Below are positions 1 through 13,315 of a stretch of 64,000 nt of DNA, piece by piece. Position 1 is the first letter of the stretch. Each line of letters begins with the position of its first letter. The stretch comes from Taeniopygia guttata (Eukaryota; Chordata; Aves; Passeriformes; Estrildidae), in assembly GCF_048771995.1 (NCBI RefSeq), contig NC_133036.1, positions 19,255,001-19,319,000 on the forward strand, read 5' to 3'. The position numbers were made by a program, and so were the translations under genes. The notes under the pieces are model-generated. The model saw nothing but the letters and a program-made list of their open reading frames with translations. It did not search any database and was not told where the DNA came from.

Positions 1-3000
1 CAATAACTTTTCACACAGCACAGTTCAAAGTGATGTGACCACAGGGAATAAGGAGAGGAGAAAAATGCTAAGATTAGAGATTGTCAGACTATTTGGGTCT
101 GAAGAAAATGTAATCAAAATGCATCACTTTACTGGAGCATCTCTGGGACCAGGAGTGCAGGAGGAAATATTGGGAGAAGACAGATTGCTTGCACTTGGGA
201 AAACAAGTGCCTGCTATGTCTGAGATAAAGCAAATTTTCAGTCCAGGTCTCTGCAATATGGCAAGAGAAATCTTGAATTTGGGGATCCTACATGCTGGTG
301 AAGTCCCCAGCATGTTGTCTTGTGTTTTTCACAGCCATTTCTGTTTGCTGAGAGAAACTGTGCCAAAACATCCATGTTTTGTTCCTTATGCAGTGTGATT
401 CTAAGGAAAAAAGAAAAACAAGTGCAAGATACAGATCTTTCGGTATCTTTCTTTCCTCTTGTCCTTGATCTATTCTAGTTAGGATTGAGTCAAGCTACTC
501 ATAAAGTCTGGAGTGATTTGTCCTTTGAGTGTGATTTCTGTGGGAGTTAACAGTGCCCAGCTGTTCTTTGAGACCTTCTGGAGTCACCTTGGTCATTCCT
601 CTCTGTACCAGTGCACTTCTCTGCTGCAAGCCTTGTGTTCCCCACAGTCTCCACCACGGGAATGTTAAGAAAGGGACCTTGTTTTGCTCTGCTGTTGTTT
701 TTAGGAAATGAGTGAGATTAGAATTACTGACCAGACTGGTTTCCAAAAGAGAGAATCTGAAGCCATGAAAGGAGCTAGAACTGAGGCAAGAAAACCAGTA
801 AGGAAAATAGATGTGAAATCATAGCACCAAATTTTGTACTGCAGAAAATTTTGTAATATTTGTCAAATGTATCTTGCTGAATGTTGTCAGCTATCCTTAA
901 CAGAGCAAAAAATGGTGTGGGATCATAAAAAGAGTGTACCAGTAACTAATCAGAACTAAAACCTGCTGCATCTGAGCTCAGAAGTTCTTGTCCCAGACAC
1001 ACTCTTTTTTATTTGGTTCACTGACATGAATGACTTGTCATGCTGTTAAGCTGTACCTCCCTTGGAATTGGAGTAAATGCACATGTCACCCAGCCAGTTT
1101 CAAGTCTTCATTAAGGTTTTAAGTGGGGTAACATTATTTTTTTCTGGTGTTGAAGAGCCAGCTTACAGGCTATTGTGGTGCCATTTGACTTGAGCAAGAC
1201 ACGATTCTGAATCCTCCATTTAGGAATGGAGCAGAAGGGATGTGCTGGTGTCTAAGGCCAGCAGCCCTGTGGAAGCTCAGCTCAAGGCTTGGTCTGATGC
1301 AGAAACTTAATGAGAATCCCACTTCTAACATTTGGTGATAATATTATTACTGTATTGATTTATACCAGCAATCTTTCCTTCTTAAGTATCAGCTGTGTGA
1401 TTCTCACACGTGGTGTGTGAGGGTCTTTGCTAGTGGGGAAGAAATCTCGAACTTGGTTATCCTCACACCAAGTTTGCTTGCTGAAGTGCAGTCTTTATGT
1501 CCACTTGAATGGTTCCCTTTTAATCTCATCATTGTTCTTAAGGAGGGAATAAATGTCCAGTGCAAAATATCCTCTTGGCTGTCTCACAAGCACTAGTGGG
1601 GATACTGCCATGGAAAGCATAGTCCCTGGTTGGAATTCTGCCAGGAAAGCCACAAAGACCTTGTGTTGTAGTTCAATTCATTCAGAAACCCTCCTTCACT
1701 TATATTACTTAAGTAGAAGTTCTTTGTGGGACAGAGTTGGATTTGCCTAAGTAGTAAATATTATAATCTGCCTATCTAGAGTTGTATTTTTTCCCTTTCT
1801 GCAGACATCTGTTTCTAAATCTTATCTGATGTCCATCACCATAGAGTCAATCAGCATACAGATATCAACAAATTATTTCTGTCCCTGTCCCCACTCCTCC
1901 GGCAGTGCATGAGGGGGCTTCTCCCTGTTTAGCTGACAGGAACCCATCCTGCCTCCCTTCCAAACTTTATGATAGCAGACTTGGAAACAAATGTCTCTTT
2001 GCACTTTGAGCCCTATTCTTTTTTGAAATCTCAGCATTGGGAATTTGTTCTGCACAGAATTGGAAGGAGGCTCAAGTTTCAAAATGCAGCTCTCATCTTT
2101 GTTGTCATTTTGTTGACTCTTCAGCACTGAGGTTTGATGTTGGCTTGCTTGTAACCATAAAAATTCTGCAGAGAATTCTTTTCAGTATGTGTGCAGGCCT
2201 GGGCAAAATGTCCTGCAACATTATGAGAGGTTTTAACTAAGATAAGGAGTTCTTGGTGTTCTTCATATAAAACTTTATAGCTGTTCTTAAGAATGAAGCT
2301 ATTTCATCTATTTAATTCCTTTCAGAATATTCACTTGATATGTGTATTTGTGGAGCTGCAGTGCTTTCTTGGTCCTGTGTATAAATACTGCCCACCCATT
2401 CTCCTTGCCAGTGTATGTGATCACAGTTGCAAGCTGTGGTTCAGCTCCTTAGGAGGAATGCCAGTGTAACTGGCATTCAAATGGTGCAGTTCTCTGCAGC
2501 TAATAGCTCTTACCTGGGTTTTGCTTTGTTCGTGAGAGGTACATGCTTACTGTTACCTGGGTATGTCCCAGACCAACAGCTTTATTGCTGCCTGGATTCC
2601 ATCAAGTCTCTGTTTCCACAGTAGGAAACCAGGAGGACTAGATCCTGCAAGAGTCTATTCATACAGTTGAAATTAGCAGCCAGTCTTCTGCTCAGAAATT
2701 ATTTACCCACTGTCAAATACTTGCCAAGGGATGCTTTGATCCATGAACGGGATATCCTTGTGACCTTTGTGAAACTCCTCTTTATAACAATGGGGTTTTT
2801 TAAGCTTGATAAAAACATCTGAATTAATTTCAGTTTCTAGAGTGAGACTTCAGAAGATTGAGCATAGAGAAACAAATAAAAAACAGTATGGGAGGGTATG
2901 TGTGCATTTGGAAATTACCGATTGTACCTTTTCATTTTGTGTCTAGGATTTTCCACTCAGTCACAGGGAATTGATTTTTCTTGTGATGAGACACAGCAGT

Positions 3001-3433
3001 GATTCCTGCACAGGAACCCATGATGTGCACATATGGTCTGTGCCTGCACCCCTAGATACAAGCAGAGATATGGGAGACTTTTCCCCAGAGGATTCTGCTG
3101 AATTGCCAGAAATGTCCCATTTCAAAAAAGTCACATTACAAGTTTTTGCTGTTTTGGCAATATTATCACATTGCTGTATTACAAGCAAAGCAAGCAAACA
3201 CAGATGCATAGCTCTGTGAAGGTTTGTGTATGGCCAGAGAAGCTCTTTGGGATGGAAAGAGGTTCAGCACTGCTGACCTTGCTGGTGAGGCCACCTGTGG
3301 TGCTCCATGGTTTTCCACAGGAGGGACAACCTGCAAGGATCCGAAAGGAAGGGAAGGGCTGGGACTGGGGTGGGCCCTGTAAATGAGCCATAGTGACATT
3401 TACCAGCAGGGAACGTGGACAAGGCCAGGCATG
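1..3433. other. Non-coding, no supported gene
   Basis: No domain, recognisable repeat or RNA gene. An open frame follows a possible acceptor at about 2945 and runs to about 3219 on the plus strand; it has no recognisable similarity. Confidence 0.6.
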
Positions 3434-4051
3434 TGTGGGAATCCAAGGCTTCCCTCTGGCTGCCCTGGCAGGTCTGGGACCCTGGCAGGGGGTCAGGAAC
3501 CCCCCTGGACAGAGCCCCGAGAGACACTGTCTGTGATCTCTGTCCATGGAGAGGAGTTTTCAATCTTACAGGATGAATTACAAGCTTTGAGTGTTTGATA
3601 AGAGTAATAATTAAGTGTGACACGGGTGCAAAAGTGAAATTTTAGATTTCTAGATTAGGGGTTCAGAGGGGACAAGATGGAGAAAATTGGGTGTGTCTTG
3701 TCCTTTTTCTCCTTCTTCATGCCCTCCATGTTTCACTGTGGTGTTGGCATTTTTCTGTTGGGTCAGGCTGGGGACACACTGTCCAACGCAGGTGACAGAT
3801 ATTGGCACGTTATTGTAAATCCAGCACAGGTAGTTTGTGGTATTTAATGTTTGTAACATCCCACTGAGGGCAGAGCCCCACACGCTGCCCTGCAGGACAG
3901 AGCTGCGGCAGGGCAGCAGAACATGTTAGAGATAAACAGAATAAACAACCTTGAAACAGCACAGACAAATTATGGCTTCTGCTTTGGCAATGGGGCTGAA
4001 AGACAGAGACTTTCTACATCTCAGAATCACCAATACCCACAGATTCCGACA
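3434..4051 (+). mobile_element. Solo LTR of an endogenous retrovirus (copy 1)
   Basis: 618 bp starting TGTGGGAA and ending TTCCGACA, a near-perfect terminal inverted repeat. It is flanked by 6-bp direct repeats GGCATG (3428-3433) and GGCGTG (4052-4057), which differ only by a CpG-type transition. AATAAA near 3950 on the plus strand sets the orientation. It aligns along most of its length to the LTR at 5255-5905. No internal retroviral genes lie next to it, so this is a recombined solo LTR. The 6-bp duplication suits ERVK/beta- or alpha-like elements and does not suit ERVL. Confidence 0.85.
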
Positions 4052-4057
4052 GGCGTG

Positions 4058-5248
4058 CAGGCAGCAGTGCTGCCAGCTCCTCTGGCTCTCAGGGCTGGGC
4101 TCCCTGGTGTGTTACTGCCACAGGCAGCTCACAGGGCTGAGCTCCTCCTGGGAGTAGCCAGTGTGCTGGGAGAGGTGCACCAAGCTTCCTTCACACCACT
4201 CCTGGGACAGGTTATCTTGGTCCCTCTCTCCTGCACATGTTACAGTCATGCCAAAGGGTTTTGCTGCAATTATATATATAAATGAAGATTTGAGAGGAAT
4301 TTTACTCTTTGGGTTAGCATTGCTGTTTCTTATTTTTCAGTACATTGTAGACTTAATCATGAAACAGAAAAACTAATAGACTGTCTGACTCTTAATTACA
4401 AGTGAAGAGCACTGTTGAAGGAACTTTTGTGGGTTTGGCCAAAAGGAACATTTTCCTTTAATGTTCAGCATTAAAAATTACACTTCAGGGAATTTTTTCA
4501 TTTTTGCTGGTTTGAAAAATAAGACAAACTGAAAAAAGAGTCTCAAGCAAGTCAACAAAAAATAAAGTGACCATGGATTAAATTAATATTTTTATATGGT
4601 ACAGGAAAACTAACCTTTCAAAAGCCATTAAAAAAAAAAAAACATCTCTCCCATTCAAGGCAGAGCTGGATTCGTTGTGGTTATATTTTATTATACAACC
4701 TTATCTAGGAAATTGAGATTTGGGAGGATTTGCAAATGGGTTTCCATTGAAAGAAGTATTCTACATGCATTAGAAAACACCATGCTTGCTCCGGGAGAGC
4801 ACTTGCAGGTGTCTCTCCCTGCTAACCAGCTGGAGCAAGAGCACTGTGCTGACACTTTCATTTAAACACCCTGTGATCTAATATTTCTTTGATGTCCTTC
4901 TGATCCTTTCTCTTGAGGAACTGAACGAAGTGAAACCATTACTGTAAACACAGAAGACATTCAGTGATGTTCCAAAGAGCACATTTTTGGCAGCAGCAAG
5001 CTTTTCCAGATAGCTGCCTGGGAATTTACAAATCTGTCACATCTGAATCCATTTTGTAAGTCCTTCTTGAGGCTGCACCTGCCTCCCAGAGGTGGGGCAA
5101 ATGGAGAGGCTGATATATTATCCATTTGCTGATGCTTCATTAGAGCTGAAAGGGAACAGCCACGTCTTATGGGCCGATTACAACACCTTGGGTAGCAAAA
5201 GTCGCTTGTGAGGGGGCACTCAGTGGCACAGTTCTGCTTTCTGATGTG
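4058..5248. other. Non-coding spacer between the two solo LTRs
   Basis: Unique-looking AT-rich sequence with a short A-tract at about 4630. No retroviral internal region is recognised, which agrees with two separate insertions. Confidence 0.7.
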
Positions 5249-5254
5249 GCTTCC

Positions 5255-5905
5255 TGTCGGAACTCAAAATGTCCCTCAAACATTTTTAGAAGTTCCAGGC
5301 CTTAGTCAGAAGTATTTTAGACCCTAGCAAGCAGCTGAAAACAGCTGTGATTTTGAGTTTAAACCATGGAATGAATTACCAACTTTGAAGGTAGAACAAG
5401 CAGTCACAAAGAGTTAGATAGTATAGTAAAAGTAGTCACAAATTAGAGGGTAAAATTTTTTAGTATTGTACAAGGGGGTTTTAACACCTATACAGAGGGG
5501 TTTTACTTTGTACAGGGGAGTCAAGAATTCTAAGATAAAAAAAAGTAGACCTAATCCTATTCTTCCTCCTTCTTCTTCCTTACCTCCATGTTCTTAGTAA
5601 TGTTAGCATTTTTCTATTAGTTTAGGCTAAAGACACACTATTCAACATAAATGATAACTATTAGCACATTATTATAAATATAGTACACGTAATTTCTAAT
5701 ATATAATGTTTATACCATCCCACTAAGGGGCAGAGCCCCGCACGCTGCCCTGCAAGACAAACCTGCAGCAGGGCAGCAAAACTTGTTATAAATAAACAAA
5801 AATAAAAACCAGCACAGACAAACTATAGCTTCTTCTTTAGCAGCAAAGCAAAAAAACAGAGACTTCCTACAATCTCAGAATCACCAATACCCACAAATTC
5901 CAACA
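5255..5905 (+). mobile_element. Solo LTR of the same retroviral family (copy 2), AT-enriched
   Basis: 651 bp starting TGTCGGAA and ending TTCCAACA, flanked by perfect 6-bp duplications GCTTCC (5249-5254 and 5906-5911). AATAAA motifs lie near 5790-5810. It is related to the LTR at 3434-4051 in the same orientation, but each has its own target-site duplication. They are therefore two independent insertions and not the two ends of one provirus. Many positions that are G in copy 1 are A here, with very few the other way round. Confidence 0.88.
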
Positions 5906-7473
5906 GCTTCCCCAGCCCGGACTGAGTGCAGTGTAACTTTCTCCGAGTTATTCCTTCCGAGGAGGGAGAACAGACAGTCAAGCAGCGGAGATGAGTCAGG
6001 GAGTGGAAGAAGGATTCCTGGAGCTGCTGTCTGTCCTGCCCTGGAGCTGCTGCTGGAATAAAGAGGGCAGCAGCGAGTCACGATCGGGTGGCACCGCTGG
6101 GGCGGACTGGGCATGCAGGTGACACGGCACGGACAGCTTGGGACAGTCTGGAGTGTGAATGGTGCTAATTCATGTGCAGCAAGTGCACATTTGCTGGTCA
6201 GATGTGGGTCACAGTAACTTAACTGCAAAATTATCCAAGTGTTTGTCTATGTTTTCTTTTTAGGATTTGGAGATTGTTGTCCTGTTAGGTTCAGGTATAG
6301 AAAGTGAATTTAAAGCTTCCTAGTGTACTTTCAAAGTGAATTGATTATTGCTCCAGCTCAGCAGCTCTGGAAATGAATGGAAGTTCTTTTAAGAACAAGA
6401 CACTCCTTGGTTTGTTCCTGTCGTTTCTGTCTGCAGGACAGTTTCACTCCTGATGCTCGCTGGGTGATGTGACTGTCACAGGAACACTGCAGCTCATTTG
6501 GTTTTAATGCTTCTCCTGTCCCAGTACAACCAGTTTGATGTGAGCAGCAACTCACTGGTGGAACTGAATGCTCTGAAACGGCAGAGAGGATCAAAAGGCT
6601 CATTTCTTGGTAACAGCTTTTGGCCAGCCAGAAAAACAAAACCAAACTGGTGGGGAGTTTTGGATGCAGATGCTTTATAGCCCCTTTGGCTTCAGTCAGA
6701 CCTACCAGAGAGACATGGATCTATGAGGAATCAACTACTCATGTTCTTCTCTTCTCTGCACTTTGGGAGGGATCTCCCAACCCACTGCATCCCTATGGAC
6801 TTTATTAAAAAAACACGGGACATAGGTACTTACATAGATACAAACACAAATGTATTTTCTAAAACATAAATGCTTTCTAATTCTTTTTGAAAGCATCATC
6901 TCAAGGCTGGTAGTGACTCGAAGGTAGAGCATCTACTATTTTTTACTAATTCCTGTTTTTAAACACCTGTTTCTAGTGGGATTAGAATAGAGAAAGCCCA
7001 GGAAGACTTTAAGGTAAGTCCTGAACAGTTCCAAATGTAATTTATGATGTAACCTTATAGAGGCTAGTGTAGCTTTACAGCTACAGAAGGCATCTGTACA
7101 AATGCAAGGCATTTCTTTACTAACGAAGAAACAGTTATTTGCAAATAACTATTGGGTTTTATTAGCTCTTCTCCCTTTTTCATGGCATGAACATTTTGCT
7201 AAAATAGTTTAAGGCAGCCTAAAGCTTTACCACAAGTATTTGTGATACTCTGTACAGTGCAATCTATCTCCACAGTAATGCCTAACAAAACACGTTGTTC
7301 CCTCTTCTGCTTGTTCCTGCTCATTCCTGTGCAAATCTCCTGATAAAAGCCTGGGTTTATCTGGGAAGGTACCAATATATATCTCTTTCACACCTAGCTA
7401 AATAATTTTTCAGATGGCAGCTTTAAAAGCCTCTGGGCTTATCAGTGGAAAAAGTGCTTGGAAACAGAGATTT

Positions 7474-7475
<2 letters not shown>

Positions 7476-7505
<30 letters not shown>
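7476..7505. repeat. T30 homopolymer
   Basis: An uninterrupted run of 30 T. No element is recognised next to it, so it may be a simple repeat or the tail of an unrecognised minus-strand retrocopy. Confidence 0.95.
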
Positions 7506-7506
<1 letters not shown>

Positions 7507-9420
7507 GCTGGGACATGTTCTCACAGAACTTCTAGCTGGATTATTTGTGTTAAACTTCCTGACTGAATTCCGAGCAAGTCATCTTTCCCCACAAAGCTGA
7601 CCTTTAGTACGAGGCCAGTATAATTTTAATTTGTTTCAAGTTCCCTTACAAACAAGAGAAGAAGAATCCATATCACTCTACGACCTGGTTAGCTGGCTGT
7701 GTGGCAGAATATTTTCAAATTCTAAGGGGAAAATCCCCCAGTAAAGTTGGATATTCCAAACTGGCATTTAAATGGCATGCATCCAGAGTGGGGTTAGCTC
7801 TACCATCTTCCAGGCAGCTAGTCTAGAAGCTATGGAAAAACACAGGCTTCACAGAAAGGTTTAACCAACTAACCCGATTTTGATCAGGGTATGCCCTAGT
7901 GTTTCTGCTGCAGATTTCTGCTGCCTGTTTCTGGCTTTGGTGAGGCAGACACGATGACTGGGGCTGCAGTTTGCTGACTATATCAGAGGCCAGTGCTGCC
8001 CCAGTCTCCTGCTGGCACGAGCATCTCTTTCCCCATGCAGTGAACAGGACCCAGGTAATGGATCTGGCTGAATGCAAACCCTTTTCCCCGGTCTTTCTTC
8101 TTCTCTTTGCTGGAAGAGTTTTAACCCAGATTGGCTCCCTAATCTGTTCCCCTGCACAGCTGCACAACTGCCTGTGCCACCCCACCCAAGCAGGTGACTG
8201 TAGGAACAAGTGACTTGGAAGGAGCTTGCTGTGCTTCCATTTTATAGCCATGATCAGATAGGAGGACAGGGAGCCTTGGTCCTGTCATGGCAAGGAATAG
8301 CTGTGCAATTTTGTCTGAAGAAAATCTTGGTAGTTCTCTGATAGGAAGAGATCAGCATGTTTGGTGAGACAGAGTTGGGAGAGCCAGCAGTGGTGTGGGC
8401 AGCTTGGGCACCCTTGAGAATAAGCAGATCTGCTTGCTACTTATCCTAACCCAGAGTACTGAGATGTGCCACAGATAACAGAAGCCACAGTCGTGTCATT
8501 TGTGGGATGTCTTTCCTTGTCTCTATTGAAATGAAAGCATGTTTCCTGCGTGCAGCTCATCAGCCATTTTGTTCTCAGACTTGCTGCTGTCCATAATTGG
8601 AAGTGCAATCATGACTTTTGTAGAGATTTGGCTTTTGTTCCTCCTTGCTGGACACTTGGTCTCAACTGCACTTGTGGGACAGCAGAGGACAGTCCCAGAC
8701 GTGGGGAAGGGATTTTTTTTCCAGCACTAGGTGGCTGTATGGCATTCTGCAGAGTCCTGTACACAAGTATTTTAAAAGTTGGGAAGTGAGCCATTCTCAA
8801 ATGGAAAGGCTTCTGTGTTTTCACACCTCTTCTTCAGTATCATTTTTTGAAAGTTAAGAAATCAAGGAATGAAGGCATTTGAATTGTATAAGCTTGTCAC
8901 TGGCTGCAGACTCTTATTTGTGTGGAGCTGAAGTAGGCATGCAGCCCACCACAGAAGTGATGCTGGTGACTGGGCTGTGCCTGCTGCATCTGTGTGCCAT
9001 TGCTGCTTTTCACTTATGAACACTAAAAGGAGAGCCTGCATGTGTATCTGGTCCAGATCTCTCCTAATGCTCCTGCTCCTTGGAGGCCACATGGTGCTTC
9101 CCATGGGATACAAGGATGGTCAGGAGGGGGGTGTCCACTCTGCCAGGGAACACAGGGCACGGGTCTGTCCCCAACCTCTGGTCATCCTCAAGTGTCCTGA
9201 GGGGTGGGGAGGTGCACCAAGCTTTGCTTGTTGGACCAAGAGCTTTGAGAGCATTAAGTTGTCCCAAGACCTGGCCGTGCCCCCAGGCTGAGTGGCTTTG
9301 CCAAGGCCAACACATTCCCCCAGGAGCTGTGCTCAGCTGCTGTTTTTCATGAAACCCAGCCCTGAGAAGCAATTTGTCTCCAAATGAAAGACAGGCAGGT
9401 GTTTTCCTTTGGCACTGTCT

Positions 9421-9452
9421 TCTCTCCTTGCTCTTTTCTCTCCTTGCTCTTT
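9421..9452. repeat. 16-bp tandem duplication in a pyrimidine tract
   Basis: TCTCTCCTTGCTCTTT occurs at 9421 and again at 9437, directly adjacent. Confidence 0.85.
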
Positions 9453-11193
9453 TCTCTGCCATGCTCTGATCTCTGCACGTTTCCCTGCCCATGCCCTTCC
9501 CCTCTCATTAGCAAAGAACAAGAGCTAGGTTTTGGCTTAAACAGGAATATAAAATCCCAGTGTAGTGATTTGTGGAATCCTACATGCATAAAGGCTGATG
9601 CAGCAGGGGTTTGACAATGCTCAGTGGTGCCTCTGGTTATTTCTTCGCAGTGAGGAGCAGTGAAAAGCCTTTCACAACTGGAAACCTTTATGTGTTTGAG
9701 TGTCACCTTCTGAATATTTTATTGTGATTGAAGCTACAGTAATTTTCTTCTTTTCCAGAGCTCTCTGGGGTGAAATTTGTGCAACTCCACACCAAAAAAT
9801 GTGACGATACAGAACATTTATTTTGCATTTCCATGGTGGCACATCCAGTGTGATGATACATATATTTAAGGAAAGAGGCCCAGATGAGGATTAAAGATCT
9901 TGGGATGTTCCAAGCTGCTGTAAATGCATAAGGTGAGACATCTAATGAATTAGCAGTTCTGCTGAAATTATTTATTAGGCCACTAAGTCTAGGGGCACAA
10001 TAATACATTAAGTCTCCATTGTGCTGGGTACTGTATGTGGGTAGCAAAAGGCTGGTTTAGGCCCCCAGATGTTTTTTGTAACTCTGCTGAAGTTCTTAAA
10101 TGATGTCACTTTGCAGCCTTGTTTCATGCTTGTTTTCTCTGAATGGTTTTGAATGAAGATCCCCAGGACATAAGAGTAATGTGCAGGAGTATTTGTCCCC
10201 AGGATTTTGCACAGTTGATCAGACGTGAAAAGGAGACGCTGCAGTGACTCATCTGACCTTGGAGACCCAAGAGTGCCGACAGTGGTCTCTGCTAAGGTCC
10301 CCATCACAAGAATGCAAAGCATTCCAGAAGCTTTCGTCAACAATTCTAGATAGCAGCCAGCAATTTTCTCACCAATGTTACATAAAATGGACAGAGAAAG
10401 CAAAAGGCTAATTGAGTAAATTACTGCAAACTGCTTATGGAATCTCTTTAATTTATACCTAGCAATGTAAACCCACTGCAGGAGTGGTACTGCTAAGGAT
10501 GGCTGTGATAGATTTTTTTTTTTTTCATTTTATATTATACATTTTTAATAAGGGCAGCTTTCAGTTCTAGATATAAAAATTCTTCCTATAGCAGAACTTG
10601 TTTTTATTACATATTTATTTATTATTATTTTTATTACATTAAGCCAAGATTTTGGAAATACTGAAAGATCTACTGGTGTTTACTTGTAAACTTGTAGAGT
10701 TGCAAGACAGTCTTCCTTGTAATTAAAAAGAGGGGGTTTTCCCCCTCAGAAACTTACTGTCCAAATTTAAGTGGGATAGATAGATGCAGGTTGTAGCCAT
10801 AGCAAGCATGTTAACATCTCAAATTGGCAAAATTCCTTTAACCATAACAACAGATGAAGGTATTAGGGAGGGATTTAAAGGAGGACAATGAGGTAAAAAA
10901 TTTTGCAGTTCTTTCTAAATGCCAATCCTCTATAATCAGGAAGGGCTTTTTGGGAGCAAGCCCTTGAGCAGAAGCAGGCAGTGAGAGAGGGCACCCTGGA
11001 AGCTGAGCTGGGCCAGCACTGCTCACAGGGTGCTGGGAGCTGCCAGCTCCTGCCAGGAGCACCAGCCAGCACTGGGGCAGAACCTCTGGGCTGCCTTACC
11101 CAGCCCAAGCACCCACATACATCCAACTAATGCTTTGGAATATCCTTAGTGGAGAAGAAGCTGGGATACTGTTTGGGGGTTTGATCCGCATTT

Positions 11194-11296
11194 GGTTTTG
11201 TTTTGTTTTTGGTGGTGGTGGTGCGGGTTTTTGGTGTGTTTTTTGTTTGGTTGGTTGGTTGGTTTTGGTTGTTTGGGTTTTTGTTTTGGGTGGAGG
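11194..11296. repeat. GT-rich low-complexity tract
   Basis: Almost purely G and T on the plus strand, including (GGT)n, (GGTT)n and GTTTT words. The three open forward frames it creates have no domain content. Confidence 0.9.
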
Positions 11297-13315
11297 GAAG
11301 TCAGTTTGTTTCAGTGTCTAATTTTACATTGGAAGCAAGCTCCCCTGTTTGCCCTCTGAAGGCAGAGCTGAGCCTGATGTGTCTCAGGGGGGGCAGCAGT
11401 GCTGGCCGGAAGCGGCCTGCCAGGGCTGCTCTGGGATTTGTTTTCTTTTGATTATGGGAAAGTAACCCGAGATATTTCCGTGCATACAGAGCATTCTTAA
11501 TGACTGACAAATCTGTTGTCAAGTAGGTGCAAGGGGCAGATGCCATCTTGAAAGACTACACAAATAGGTTTGAATCAAACTTAAAAACCCAAACAAGCTT
11601 ATTTTTAGTGACTTCCAGAATCTTCTACTATCAGAAGACGAAAAAAGAAAAAAATTGAGATACTACACAGTTAAACCTGGCCTTGCTGCAGCGGGGCTTA
11701 GTGGAGCTCACTGCAGTTCAGAGCAGGGGGGACACCCCAGGGTGTCCCAGCCAACCCCTGCTGTGGGGTTCCTTACACAGCATGGGGGGCTCGATGAGTT
11801 CCTGAGCTGGCCCTCAGCTTCCAGCCATTTCAGCACAGGAGGAGAGCAGCTGGAGGTGCTGTTCTTGCCTTTCTAGTGCTCACTTTGGTAGCTGGCTCTG
11901 CTGGGCACACCAGGGAGCACTGGGGAGGACAGAGGATGCTCCTCAAGGGTATCTGCTCTGAAATAACTTTGGTATTTCTGCTGGAAGAGGCCCTCTGGTG
12001 ACATTCCCATGTCAGCGTTGGTGCACTTGGCACCAAGCAGGAGGCTGAGCAATGACCAGCTGCCCTTCAGTCCAGCCCAGGGCTGGGTCACTTCTGGCTC
12101 GCCCATTTTTGTCCACCTTGACTTTAGTTCTACATGCTGCAGCTTTCTTCTTCCACCTGAGACCCAACACAGCAAACCCCAGGAGGGCTCATCTTGCTGT
12201 GCTTTGCTGGGGGTGGCTCTGGGGCAGCACCCAGAAGCATTTCCCACAGCAGCACCGCAGCCTGGTCCCCATCTTTGGCCATGGCCTGGTCCCAGAGGGC
12301 ACTGCCTCTGCTGCCTGTCCTTGGGTGTGGATCTGCAGCTCAGACAGGGAGAATTTCCGCCTGGTAAAACAGGATAGCTGGTACACTTCAGCTGGAGAGG
12401 GAGTGAGGAGTAACTACTGTCACACAGCGAGAGGAAATGTGCTTATGTACATGTAAGTGGTGTTATCTGCCCCTGAGGAGTAATATAGGGAAACACGTGA
12501 AATGCTCTATAACCCTTTGTCAGTGAATCTGATGTGACCAGCTTCCCTCTGAAAGAACTTTGTACACAACAAAGCCCTTCAGCCCACTTACACCTCCACA
12601 TGTGGATTTTTAGTTGTATATATTGAATACAGTATTTGCAGCGAGTTCGTATGTGTGGGATTGGGGCTTTTTTGAGGTGGGAGGTGCTGTAAGGACAAAG
12701 AAAACCTCTGCTCTCTTCATGAGCAAGGGACAACATGCAGCGATAGTAAACTGCTGAGATTTTGGACAAAACACACAGACACTGCTCATGTACCACATCA
12801 GGAGAGCTCTGCTGCTCCTCACAACCAGGGGCAGCTGCACAGCACACCCAGCCGGGCTGTGCCTCGTGTGTCACTGCTGAGCACTGCAGCAGCCTCCCTA
12901 CAGTGCTGCTCTTTGGGGCTGCACGTTAAGACACAAGGCTGCAGCTGAAGATCCAGCCCAAGGAAAGCAGCAGCCTTTGGTACCTCCTCCTTTGTCCTCC
13001 CTGACTGTCCCTGCTAAGCATGCAAGCAAATTCCTGCTGCAGGAGATCCTTGGACCCGGGTGCCAGTAAAGCCATAAAACTTTTGGGAAAGGTGATATGG
13101 AAACTACTGACTGCAGTGCAGCAGCTGCCTAACTTCACACTATCTTTTGGCTCATCAGCAAAGGAAAATATTTCACCTCTGAAGATACCGTGATTAATGC
13201 AGAAAAAAATCAACTAAATTATACCCTGAAATCCATCATGCTTTATCAAAGCATTGTCTGGTGGCTGCCAGCGCCATTGGTTTAGCAGATTTTCTTCTGT
13301 ATATTGCAGAATAAA

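Larger units (their letters stand above)
5912..13315. other. Non-coding, no supported gene
   Basis: Holds the T30 tract and the GT-rich patch listed separately, plus another T-rich stretch at about 10510. A 37-base segment at 6977-7013 has excellent splice signals but no recognised product. Confidence 0.55.

Noticed and set aside
2945..3219. Acceptor-like site followed by about 90 open codons on the plus strand
   Set aside because: No donor, no poly(A) context and no recognised protein; similar chance frames are frequent here.
3434..5905. Two LTRs read as the ends of one provirus
   Set aside because: Each has its own 6-bp duplication and the spacer shows no retroviral genes, so they are separate solo LTRs.
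9703..10403. Two successive minus-strand frames of 131 and 114 codons, considered as a decayed retrocopy
   Set aside because: No recognised homology, and frames of this length are expected a few times by chance in a window this size.
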